Shown one piece after another: positions 33,522 through 41,344 of a stretch of DNA of 64,000 nt. The stretch is from Roseiarcus sp963759955 (GTDB taxonomy: Bacteria > Pseudomonadota > Alphaproteobacteria > Rhizobiales > Beijerinckiaceae). Made by a program: the position numbers and the translations under genes. Location: positions 1-64,000 of the forward strand of contig CAVXCA010000044.1 in NCBI GenBank assembly GCA_963759955.1, written 5' to 3'. The notes beneath the pieces are model-generated. The model did no database searches, had not been told where the DNA came from, and saw nothing but the letters and a program-made list of their open reading frames with translations. The stretch's first letter is position 1. The number at the start of each line of letters is the position of its first letter.

Positions 33522-33977
33522 CTAGCCGAAGTAGGGTCCGCTCGCCCCGATAGCCGTGGTCACGAGGCCGAGGGTCAGGTTGACGGTGACCAGGAGCCGG
33601 ATCGTCCTGAGGTTCGTCTCCGCGCTCGGCCAGTCGGCGGTCGAGACCGCGTGGCGGAAGCGCGGCCATGGCGCGAAATAGATGGTGGCGAAGATCGCCG
33701 CCATGACGACGCCCAGCGCCGTCATCGCATGGACCGAGCCGCCGACCGCCGCAAACCCGCCCAGCCCCAGCAGCACCATGCCGAAGCCGGTGACGAGAAG
33801 GGCGGCGACGCTGAGCCAAACCCAAAAGAAGAAGCGCGGAAAGACGCGGCTCCACAGCGCCATGCGGACAGCCGGCTCGAGCGGGCCCGCGCTCGGCCTG
33901 AGAACCATGTGGGCGAAGAACATGCCGCCGACCCATATGACGGCCGCCAGGGTGTGCAATGTCATCCCGATGATCAT
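33522..33977 (-). CDS. CopD-like four-span membrane protein
   Basis: 151 residues with four hydrophobic helices (about 5-24, 44-72, 79-100 and 124-146). The first carries MTLHTLAAVIWVGGMFFAHMVLRP, typical of CopD/DUF-type small membrane proteins in which His and Trp on helix 1 can bind haem or copper. Placed 58 nt downstream of hemH in the same orientation. A role with haem or copper at the inner membrane is suggested by the neighbour only. Confidence 0.75.
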   Translation of the reverse strand: MIIGMTLHTLAAVIWVGGMFFAHMVLRPSAGPLEPAVRMALWSRVFPRFFFWVWLSVAALLVTGFGMVLLGLGGFAAVGGSVHAMTALGVVMAAIFATIYFAPWPRFRHAVSTADWPSAETNLRTIRLLVTVNLTLGLVTTAIGASGPYFG

Positions 33978-34035
33978 GCCGTTTCCTTCCGTCCGGACAG
34001 GGCGCGCCGCGGCGGCGGCGCCGTCCGCGCCGCCC

Positions 34036-35100
34036 TCACACCCACCCGGCCAGCTCCCGCCGCGCCAAGGCCTCGAGCACGCGCATGCCGTCTTCGCCGT
34101 CGTTGAGGCAGGGCAGCGCGGCGAATTTTTCGCCGCCGGCGGCTTTGAAGTAGCCGGCGTTCTCGACGCCGATCTCCTCCAGCGTCTCCAGGCAGTCGGC
34201 GGAAAAGCCCGGCATGACGACGGCGAGGCGCTTGACGCCCTCGCTCGCCAGCGCCTTCACGGTCTCGGCGGTGTAGGGCTGCAGCCATTCGGCGCGCCCG
34301 AAGCGCGACTGGAACGTCATGCGCAGGCGCTCGGGCGGCAGGCCCAGCGCTTCGCGCAGCAGCCGCGTCGTCTTGGCGCAATGGCAGTAATAGGGATCGC
34401 CCTTTTCGAAATAGGCGCGCGGGATGCCGTGGAACGAGGCGAGCAAGACCTCGGGCTCGAAGTCGAGCTTGGCGAGCGCCGCGCGTGTCGAGCGCGCTAG
34501 CGCCTCGACGTAAACGGGATTGTCGTAATAGGGCGCGGCGACGCGCAAGGTCGGCTGCCAGCGCAGGCGTTGCAACGCCTCGAACGCCTTGTCGCACACC
34601 GTCGCGGTCGTCGCCGCGCAATATTGGGGATAGAGCGGCACGACGAGAATGCGGTCGCAGCCCTTTTCCTGCAACGCGGCGAGGCGCTCGGCGATCGACG
34701 GCTTGCCGTAGCGCATCGCCCAGTCGACCTCGACGCGCCCGTCCGGCGCCCCGAGCGTCAGCGCTTGGGCGAGCTTTTCCGCCTGGGCCCGCGTGATCGT
34801 CTTCAGCGGGCCCTCGCCCCGCTCGCGGTTCCAGATCGAGGCGTAGTCGCGGCCCTTGGCGCCCGGCCGCTTGGTCAGGATGACGAGGTTGAGGATCGGC
34901 CACCAGATCAGCCGCGGCGTCTCGACGACGCGCCGGTCGGACAGGAATTCCTTGAGGTAGCGGCGCATCGACCAATAGTCGGTCGCCTCGGGGGTGCCGA
35001 GATTGACCAGCAGCGCGCCGACGCGCCCGTTTCTGACCGGGGGGTGGCCCTCCGGGCGCCGCGAGGCGCGAAAGGCGTCGGGCGAGTTCGGCGCGTTCAT
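34036..35100 (-). CDS. hemH: ferrochelatase
   Basis: 354 residues. Inserts Fe2+ into protoporphyrin IX, the last step of protohaem synthesis. Landmarks are GALLVNLGTPEA, WAMRYGKPSI, LYPQYCAATTATV, catalytic His in LLASFHGIPRAYFEKGDPY, and the late FQSRFGRAEWLQPYT plus PGFSADCLETLEEI with its conserved acidic face. The Cys pair YYCHCAKT is also a normal family block. A small CopD-like membrane protein gene follows downstream; msrB lies upstream in the same orientation, 34 nt away. Confidence 0.96.
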   Translation of the reverse strand: MNAPNSPDAFRASRRPEGHPPVRNGRVGALLVNLGTPEATDYWSMRRYLKEFLSDRRVVETPRLIWWPILNLVILTKRPGAKGRDYASIWNRERGEGPLKTITRAQAEKLAQALTLGAPDGRVEVDWAMRYGKPSIAERLAALQEKGCDRILVVPLYPQYCAATTATVCDKAFEALQRLRWQPTLRVAAPYYDNPVYVEALARSTRAALAKLDFEPEVLLASFHGIPRAYFEKGDPYYCHCAKTTRLLREALGLPPERLRMTFQSRFGRAEWLQPYTAETVKALASEGVKRLAVVMPGFSADCLETLEEIGVENAGYFKAAGGEKFAALPCLNDGEDGMRVLEALARRELAGWV

Positions 35101-35134
35101 GGCCCCTGCTTTGTCGACGCGATGACGCTTCGCG

Positions 35135-35536
35135 TCAAGCCGGGGTGAAATTCGTCGCGACCCCGTTGATGCAGTAGCGCAGGTGCGTCGGCGGCGGCCC
35201 GTCGGGGAAGACGTGGCCGAGATGCGAGCCGCAGCGCGCGCAGTGGACCTCGGTGCGCGTCATGCCCCAGCTGCGGTCCGCAGTCGTCTCCACCGATCCG
35301 GGCACGGGATCGTTGAAGCTCGGCCAGCCAGTGCCGCTGTCGAACTTGGTCGCGGATTGGAACAACGGCTGGCCGCAGCCGGCGCAGGAAAAGACGCCGG
35401 GGCGCTTTTCGGTGTTGAGCGCGCAGCTCCCCGCCCGCTCGGTGCCGTGCTCGCGCATGACGGCGTATTGTTCGGGGCTGAGCAGCGCGCGCCACTCCGC
35501 CTCGGTGTGGGTCACGGGAAAGGCATCCTGTTTCAT
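35135..35536 (-). CDS. msrB: peptide-methionine (R)-S-oxide reductase
   Basis: 133 residues. Reduces methionine-R-sulfoxide in proteins. Two CxxC zinc pairs are visible (FSCAGCGQPL and VHCARCGSHLGHVF). The catalytic Cys is in RYCINGVATNF, the end of the family signature, and FDSGTGWPSF is the substrate pocket. The start MKQDAFPVTHTEAEW (35536) is taken as the family start; longer readings are non-homologous. Likely cotranscribed with hemH. Confidence 0.95.
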   Translation of the reverse strand: MKQDAFPVTHTEAEWRALLSPEQYAVMREHGTERAGSCALNTEKRPGVFSCAGCGQPLFQSATKFDSGTGWPSFNDPVPGSVETTADRSWGMTRTEVHCARCGSHLGHVFPDGPPPTHLRYCINGVATNFTPA

Positions 35537-35621
35537 CGGCTCGTCTCCCAGGCGACAGTCTATCAGGCGACCCCACGTCGAGGGAACGCCTGCCCGCCCT
35601 TCGCCCGACGCGCCCGATTTG

Positions 35622-37394
35622 TTACGGCGCGGCCGGTTCGCGCTCGCGACCCATGAATTGCGCCTTCGCCAAGGCGGCAAAGAGGCCGCCCCGAGCGACC
35701 AGCTCGTCGAACGTCCCGGCTTCGACGATCTCGCCCTTGTCGAACACCAGGATGCGATCCGCCCGGCGGATGGTGGCGAGGCGATGGGCGATGACGAGGG
35801 TCGTGCGCCCGCGCGTCGCCGCGTTCAGCGCGGCCTGCAACTGCCGCTCGGTGGCGGCGTCGAGCGCGCTGGTCGCCTCGTCGAGGATCATGATCGGCGG
35901 GTCCTTGAGCAGCGCCCGCGCGATGGCGAGACGCTGGCGCTCGCCCCCCGAGAGATTGCGGCCGCGCTCGCCGACGATCGTCGACAGGCCGTGCGGCTGG
36001 TCGCGCACGAATCCGCTCGCCTGAGCGCGGTCGAGCGCCAGCGCGATTTCGGCCGGGCTCGCGTCGGGCTTGCCGATGCGCAGGTTCTCCTCGATCGAGC
36101 GCGCGAAGATGAACGGCTCCTGGAACACCACGCCGATGTTGTCGCGCAGCGACGAAAGCGTCATTTCGCGGATGTCGCGCCCGTCAATGCTGATGCGTCC
36201 GCGCGTGGGATCGTAGACGCGGTGCAGCAGCGCCAGCGTCGTCGACTTGCCCGATCCGGTCGCTCCGACCAGCGCGATGGTTTGCCCGGCCGGCGCATCG
36301 AAGGAAATGTCGGTCACCGCCTCGCGCCCGCCCTCATAGGAAAACGAGGCCGATTCGAAGCGCACATGGCCGGCGAGGCGGCCGACCTTCGCCGCGCCGG
36401 GGCGCTCGACGACGCTCGAAGCGGTGTCGAGCACGTCGAAGAACTGGCCGAGCTTGGGCGCCTGGCTGAACAGGAAATTGACGAAGCCGACGATCTGCTC
36501 GAGCCGGCCGATCAGCATCGTCGCCAGACCCATGAAGGTCGCGATTTCGCCGATGGTGGTCAGTCCGTGGATATCGAGCCAGACGCCGGTGACGAAAATC
36601 GCCAGCAGCGCCAGGGTCGCGCTCGCGCGCGTGGCGACGCTCGCCAGCGCCCACCAGGTGAGAACGGGGAACTGCGCGTTGAGCAGGCGATCGATCAGCG
36701 AGCGCAGCGCCCTCGTCTCCTCCTCGATGCGCGCGAAGCTCTGCACCACCGGCATGTTGCCGAGCACGTCGGAGACGCGCTCGGCGAGATCCGCGCTCAC
36801 CTCGTCCGCCGCGATCTGCATCGTCTCGGTGCGGCGGATCACCAGATTCATCGCCAGGCCGAACACGGCGACCAGAGCGACGAGGATCGCGCCGAGCCGC
36901 CAGTTCTTGAGCAGGGTCAGCGGCAGCAGCACGACGAGCGCGACGAAGCCGGCGCAATGTTCGCGAAAGAACGACAGCCAGATTCCGAACATGCCGTTGG
37001 AGCCTTCGATCATGATTTTCAGCAGCCGCCCGGAATGGGCGCTGGCGTGAAAGCTCATCGGCAAATGCAGCACATGCTCGAAATAGGCCGCCATCACGCC
37101 GACGCGCTGGCGATGGGCGAGCCGGTCCGCGTGCAGCGCGACGCCGATGCTCGCGACAATCGAGAACAGGGCGAAGCCCGCCCACGCGGCGAGCCAGGGC
37201 GCGACGTCGGCCCACAGCGGCGCGGCGCCGGCCGATTGCGCGCTGGCGAGGCGGTCGATCACCTTGCCGTAGAGCAGCGGCTCGGCGAATTGCGACGTCG
37301 CCAGGGCGAGATTGGCGGCGACCAGCGCGCTCGCCAGAGCCCTGACCGGGCGCAATTGGGCGAGAACGCGGGCGTAAAGGCGCAGGAACGACAT
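35622..37394 (-). CDS. ndvA: NdvA/ChvA-type cyclic beta-1,2-glucan ABC exporter
   Basis: 590 residues, a half-transporter with permease and ATPase fused. Six membrane helices occupy about residues 18-320. The ATPase domain has Walker A LVGATGSGKSTTL, Q-loop VVFQEPFIFARSIEENLRIG, signature NLSGGERQRLAIARALL and Walker B PPIMILDEATSALD. The N-terminus MSFLRLYARVLAQLRP and the length match NdvA/ChvA, which export cyclic beta-glucans to the periplasm for osmoadaptation and host interaction. The partner synthase (NdvB) is not in the window, so a lipid or other glucan substrate cannot be excluded. Confidence 0.85.
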   Translation of the reverse strand: MSFLRLYARVLAQLRPVRALASALVAANLALATSQFAEPLLYGKVIDRLASAQSAGAAPLWADVAPWLAAWAGFALFSIVASIGVALHADRLAHRQRVGVMAAYFEHVLHLPMSFHASAHSGRLLKIMIEGSNGMFGIWLSFFREHCAGFVALVVLLPLTLLKNWRLGAILVALVAVFGLAMNLVIRRTETMQIAADEVSADLAERVSDVLGNMPVVQSFARIEEETRALRSLIDRLLNAQFPVLTWWALASVATRASATLALLAIFVTGVWLDIHGLTTIGEIATFMGLATMLIGRLEQIVGFVNFLFSQAPKLGQFFDVLDTASSVVERPGAAKVGRLAGHVRFESASFSYEGGREAVTDISFDAPAGQTIALVGATGSGKSTTLALLHRVYDPTRGRISIDGRDIREMTLSSLRDNIGVVFQEPFIFARSIEENLRIGKPDASPAEIALALDRAQASGFVRDQPHGLSTIVGERGRNLSGGERQRLAIARALLKDPPIMILDEATSALDAATERQLQAALNAATRGRTTLVIAHRLATIRRADRILVFDKGEIVEAGTFDELVARGGLFAALAKAQFMGREREPAAP

Positions 37395-37499
37395 CGCAGG
37401 CGGATCGAACCTTCAATGAGGGGGCTCCGCGACCCCTCGGGAATCGCGGCGGACCGAGGCGATTGCTTTTAGGCGAAGGCGCCCGCAAAATCACCGCCT

Positions 37500-38318
37500 A
37501 TGTCGCCACGTCTCCCCATCCGCGCGCCGGCGCGCCGCGTTTTCCTGGCGTTCGCCATCGGCGCCGCCTGCTACGTCTCGGTCGCCTACGGGCTCGCCCC
37601 GGCGTACTGGCGCCATTACGAGCATCAGCACGCCCTCGCCGACAAGGCGATGACGACGACGACTTCGCTCGGCATTCCCGGCGACGCGCTCAACGTCGGC
37701 CTGGAGGGCCGGCGCGACGACATTCTGTGCGCGATGCGCGCCGCCGGCTGGCGCCCCGCCGATCCCGTGACCTTGCGTTCGAGCGCCAAGATCGCCGGCA
37801 GCGTGCTGCTGCATCGGCCTTACGCGACCGCGCCGGTCAGCAACCTTTTCTACGACGGGCGCCAGCAGGACCTGGCGTTTCAGAAGCCGTCCGGCGTATC
37901 GGCGAGCACGCGCCATCACGTGCGCTTCTGGAAGGTTCTCGACGCCGGCGACGACGGCCAGCCCGTCTGGCTCGGCGCGGCGACGTTCGACCGCAGCGTC
38001 GGCGTCAGCCATTTCACCGGCCAAGTGACGCATCACGTCGCCGCCGACATCGACGCGGAGCGCGATCTCCTCGCCGCCGATCTGACCGCTGCGGGCATAG
38101 TCGAGAGCGCCTATTGGGTCAGCGGCGTCGGACCGACTTTGTTCGCGCGCAACGGCGGCGGCGATCCCTATTTCACCGACGGCGAAATCGCCGTTTCGCG
38201 GCTCTCCGAAAATTGCGAGAGCCGTCCGGGCGCGCCGGTCATCCTCGACAATCCGCCCGCGGTGCAAGCCAAGAACGTCGTGTTCGGCTGGGCGGCGGCG
38301 CTGTGGCGGCGACTGTAG
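37500..38318 (+). CDS. LssY C-terminal domain protein
   Basis: 272 residues. An N-terminal signal anchor (about 12-32, VFLAFAIGAACYVSVAYGLA) precedes an LssY_C domain, recognisable by LEGRRDDILCAMRAAGWRPADP, FYDGRQQDLAFQK, RHHVRFWKV and WLGAATFDRSVGVSHFTGQVTHH with DIDAERDLLAADL. The domain is found at the C-terminus of DedA/PAP2 proteins such as Legionella LssY; its function is unknown. Divergent from ndvA, with 105 nt between the starts. Probably faces the periplasm. Confidence 0.85.
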   Translation: MSPRLPIRAPARRVFLAFAIGAACYVSVAYGLAPAYWRHYEHQHALADKAMTTTTSLGIPGDALNVGLEGRRDDILCAMRAAGWRPADPVTLRSSAKIAGSVLLHRPYATAPVSNLFYDGRQQDLAFQKPSGVSASTRHHVRFWKVLDAGDDGQPVWLGAATFDRSVGVSHFTGQVTHHVAADIDAERDLLAADLTAAGIVESAYWVSGVGPTLFARNGGGDPYFTDGEIAVSRLSENCESRPGAPVILDNPPAVQAKNVVFGWAAALWRRL

Positions 38319-38510
38319 CGCCCTCGCCGCGCTCGCGCATTTTGCAGCTCTGCGTGGGAACGATCGGCTAAAGCCTCGCCGAAGCGGTGTATTTTTCGAC
38401 ATTATTGACTCAACGCAACCATCAGTCGCGCAACCCGATCACAAATCGTTACACGCCGCAGGCGCCGCGATAAGACAGCGCCAACGCGCGCGCAAACGGA
38501 GGAACTTCGC

Positions 38511-38924
38511 ATGGCGACACTGCTTTCATGGACGAGCGTCGGCATCGGCGATCTCGACGTCTTTGTCCCGTCTCCGCCTTGCTTGGTCGTGTACACCTCG
38601 TACGACGAAAGAGATCGACCCGAGAGCTCGGTGACCTATTTCTGGCAGGACGAGAACACCGGCCTGCTCAATCATCAATTGCTCTACACCGAGCCGGTCG
38701 CGTTCGAGACCGCGGTCGCCTGGGCGCAGGAGCACGCGCCCACACGCAGCGTCGAGCGCATCCACGTCAAACATGCGCGGCCGAAGAAGGCGCTCGAGGC
38801 GAAGGCCGCCGCCAAGCCTGCGGCGAGAAGGCCCGCGGCGAAGAAGGCGGCCGCCAAGAAGGCGCCCGCTAAGAAGGCGGCCCGCGCGGTGAAACAGCCC
38901 GCGGTCAAGCGCGCGAAGAAGTGA
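38511..38924 (+). CDS. small protein with histone-H1-like Lys/Ala/Pro tail
   Basis: 137 residues. The first ~85 form an unrecognised globular part (VVYTSYDERDRPESSVTYFW, LNHQLLYTEPVAFETAVAWA). From about residue 92 to the end is a repetitive KAAAKPAARRPAAKKAAAKK-style tail with (P/A)AKK units, like bacterial H1-type proteins (HctB, AlgR3-type tails). Such tails bind DNA or RNA and compact nucleoids. The ATG follows a GGAGGA site (about 38497-38502). Possibly a nucleoid-associated protein; the globular head might instead tether it to a partner. Tail length is prone to repeat slippage. Confidence 0.75.
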   Translation: MATLLSWTSVGIGDLDVFVPSPPCLVVYTSYDERDRPESSVTYFWQDENTGLLNHQLLYTEPVAFETAVAWAQEHAPTRSVERIHVKHARPKKALEAKAAAKPAARRPAAKKAAAKKAPAKKAARAVKQPAVKRAKK

Positions 38925-38959
38925 CGCGAGAGGGCGGCTAGGCGCGGGGGCGCGCGGCC

Positions 38960-39823
38960 TCACCCCGAGAACACCACGGTCTTGCCTCGGTTGAGCAGCA
39001 CGCGGTCTTCGAGGTGATAGGCGAGCGCGCGCGCGAGCACGCGCCGCTCGATGTCGCGGCCCTTGCGCACGAGGTTCTCGGGCGTGTCGCTATGGCTGAT
39101 GCGCTCGACGTCCTGCTCGATGATCGGGCCTTCGTCGAGGTCGGAAGTGACGAAATGCGCGGTCGCGCCGATCAGCTTGACGCCGCGCGCGTGCGCCTGA
39201 TGATAGGGCCTCGCCCCCTTGAAGCCGGGCAGGAACGAGTGGTGGATGTTGATGCAGCGCCCCTGCAGCTTGGCGGCGAGGCCGTCGGAAAGAATCTGCA
39301 TGTAGCGCGCGAGCACGACGACGTCCGCCTTTGCGCCGCGCACGACCTCCCAGACCTGCGCCTCCTGCTCCATCTTGGTCTGCTTGGTCACCGGCAGATA
39401 GTGAAACGGGACGTCGTCGAATTCGATGTGGTCGTACGTCTCGCGCGGATAGTTGGCGACGATCGCGACGATCTCCATCGCCAGTTCGCCGTTGCGCCAG
39501 CGATAGAGCAGATCGACGAGGCAATGGTCGAAGCGCGACACCAGCAGCGCCACGCGCTTCTTTTGGTGCGCGGCGCGCATCGACCAGGTCATCTTCAGCG
39601 CGGCGGCGAGTTCGGCGAAGGCAGCGCGCAGCACGGCGACGTCGGCTTTTTCGTCGGCGCCGTTGAACGCGACGCGCATGAAGAAATTGCCGGTTTCGGT
39701 GTCGTCGAACTGCTGCGCTTCGAGGATGTTGAATCCGCCGTCGAACAGGGCCGCCGAAACCTTGGCGACGATTCCCGGCCGGTTGGCGCAAGACAGCGTC
39801 AAGACGTGGCGCGCGACGGACAT
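38960..39823 (-). CDS. purU: formyltetrahydrofolate deformylase
   Basis: 287 residues. Hydrolyses 10-formyl-THF to formate and THF, balancing one-carbon units and feeding PurT-type purine synthesis. An N-terminal ACT domain (RHVLTLSCANRPGIVAKVSA) precedes a formyltransferase-like domain with VALLVSRFDHCLVDLLYRW, LARYMQILSDGLA, the catalytic NIHHSFLPGFKGARPYHQA and TSDLDEGPIIEQDVERI. The ATG at 39823 has AGGA 8 nt upstream; an ATG at 39832 would leave no spacing. In methyl- and formate-metabolising relatives purU is also a formate source. Confidence 0.94.
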   Translation of the reverse strand: MSVARHVLTLSCANRPGIVAKVSAALFDGGFNILEAQQFDDTETGNFFMRVAFNGADEKADVAVLRAAFAELAAALKMTWSMRAAHQKKRVALLVSRFDHCLVDLLYRWRNGELAMEIVAIVANYPRETYDHIEFDDVPFHYLPVTKQTKMEQEAQVWEVVRGAKADVVVLARYMQILSDGLAAKLQGRCINIHHSFLPGFKGARPYHQAHARGVKLIGATAHFVTSDLDEGPIIEQDVERISHSDTPENLVRKGRDIERRVLARALAYHLEDRVLLNRGKTVVFSG

Positions 39824-39975
39824 GGGCGGCATCCTTTCCCAAAGCGCGGCGCGCCGCTTCCGCGGCCGCCCCGCCCGGCGTTGCTAAGGCAAAGCCACGC
39901 CCGCGCGCAAGAGCGGCGCGCGCGGGCCGTTCACATGGAAAGTCGGCGGCCGCGCAAGATTTTTGCGCGCACGCT

Positions 39976-40611
39976 CTACGGCTTGACTTCGGCCAACACG
40001 CCTTCGACCGAAGGCAGGATCGCGGCGACGATCTTCTCGACGCCTTCGCGCGTCGGGTGCAATCCGTCGCTTTGATTGAGCTTGGGGTCGCCCGCCACGC
40101 CGCCGAGGAAGAAGGGGTAGAGCGGGACGCCGTAATTTTTCGCCAGATCGGGATAGATGGCGTCGAAGCGCCGTTGATAGTCGGGGCCGAGATTGGGCGG
40201 CGCGCGCATGCCGGTCAGCAGCGTCGCGATATGAGCCGCGCGCGCCTTCTCGAGAATTAGCGCGAGCGCCGTTTCGGCGGCGCTGGGGTCCATGCCGCGC
40301 AGCATGTCGTTGGCGCCGAGTTCGACGATCAGCGCGTCGGCGCCCGCCGGCACGCTCCAATCGAAGCGCGCCAACCCGTCGGCTGCGGTGTCGCCCGAGA
40401 CGCCGGCATTGGCGACTTCGACGTCCCACCCGCGGGCCTTCAGGGCGCGCGCGAGGGCGTCGGGAAACGCCTCGCCCGGCGGCAGCCCGTAGCCGGCGGT
40501 CAGGCTGTCGCCGAGCGCGACGATATGCAGCAGGCGCGCTTCGGCCGGCGCGGCGGCAAGGCTCAGCGCCGCGGCGAGCGCCAGGGCAAGAGCCTGGACG
40601 CGGATGCGCAA
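39976..40611 (-). CDS. tesA: SGNH-family arylesterase/lysophospholipase (TesA-like)
   Basis: 211 residues if started at TTG 40611; no ATG is available between there and far upstream. A signal peptide is clear (RIRVQALALALAAALSLAAAPAEA). The SGNH blocks are complete: ALGDSLTAGYGLPPGEAFP (Ser), ANAGVSGDTAADGL (Gly), IVELGANDMLRGMDP (Asn) and the catalytic Asp/His in LNQSDGLHPTREGVE. A periplasmic esterase/thioesterase. It is divergent from ybbA and ybbP exactly as tesA is from ybbA-ybbP in E. coli, which supports orthology. Confidence 0.9.
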   Translation of the reverse strand: MRIRVQALALALAAALSLAAAPAEARLLHIVALGDSLTAGYGLPPGEAFPDALARALKARGWDVEVANAGVSGDTAADGLARFDWSVPAGADALIVELGANDMLRGMDPSAAETALALILEKARAAHIATLLTGMRAPPNLGPDYQRRFDAIYPDLAKNYGVPLYPFFLGGVAGDPKLNQSDGLHPTREGVEKIVAAILPSVEGVLAEVKP

Positions 40612-40654
40612 ATGCCCATATGAGGCGTTCTCTGGCCGAAGGAATCTCTTCACG

Positions 40655-41344
40655 ATGGCGAATCCTGCGATCGAATTGCGCGACGTCGACCTCAGTCTCG
40701 GCGACGGCGCGGCCAGGGTGCATATATTGCGCAAGGTCAATCTGACAATCGACAAGGGCGACGCGGTCGGCCTCGTCGGCCCGTCCGGCTCCGGCAAATC
40801 GACGCTGCTGATGACCATGGCGGGCCTCGAGCGGCCCGACAGCGGCTCCATCGTGATCGACGGCGTCGCCATCCAAGCGATGGGCGAGGACGCGCTGGCG
40901 CGATTTCGCGGCGCCCGGATCGGCATCGTCTTCCAGTCCTTTCATCTCATCCCGACGATGACCGCGCTCGAAAACGTCGCCGCGCCGCTGGAGCTCGCGG
41001 GCGCCCGCGACGCCTTCGCTCGCGCCGCGAAGGAATTGGCGCTGGTCGGACTCGCCGAACGGCAAGGCCACTATCCCACCCAGCTGTCGGGCGGCGAGCA
41101 GCAGCGCGTCGCGCTGGCGCGGGCCTTGGCGCCGCGCCCCTCGCTGCTGATCGCCGACGAGCCGACGGGCAACCTCGACGAGGCGACCGGACGCGCGATC
41201 ATCGATCTCCTGTTCGACGCGCCCTCGCGCAGAGGCGCGACCCTGGCGCTGGTCACTCACGACCCGGCGCTCGCCGCGCGCTGCGATCGAACGCTGCGCA
41301 TGCGCTCGGGCGTCCTCGAGGCGCTCGCCCCGGCGCTCGCATGA
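40655..41344 (+). CDS. ybbA: ABC transporter ATP-binding protein (YbbA/LolD-like)
   Basis: 229 residues. MacB/LolD-type ATPase with Walker A LVGPSGSGKSTLLM, Q-loop IVFQSFHLIPTMTALENV, signature QLSGGEQQRVALARALA, Walker B LLIADEPTGNLD and H-loop LALVTHDPA. The ATG at 40655 follows AAGGAA. It overlaps the permease gene by four bases (ATGA) and energises it. The substrate is unknown; YbbAP is proposed to pull lipids or hydrophobic compounds from the membrane toward the TesA-side enzyme. Confidence 0.93.
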   Translation: MANPAIELRDVDLSLGDGAARVHILRKVNLTIDKGDAVGLVGPSGSGKSTLLMTMAGLERPDSGSIVIDGVAIQAMGEDALARFRGARIGIVFQSFHLIPTMTALENVAAPLELAGARDAFARAAKELALVGLAERQGHYPTQLSGGEQQRVALARALAPRPSLLIADEPTGNLDEATGRAIIDLLFDAPSRRGATLALVTHDPALAARCDRTLRMRSGVLEALAPALA

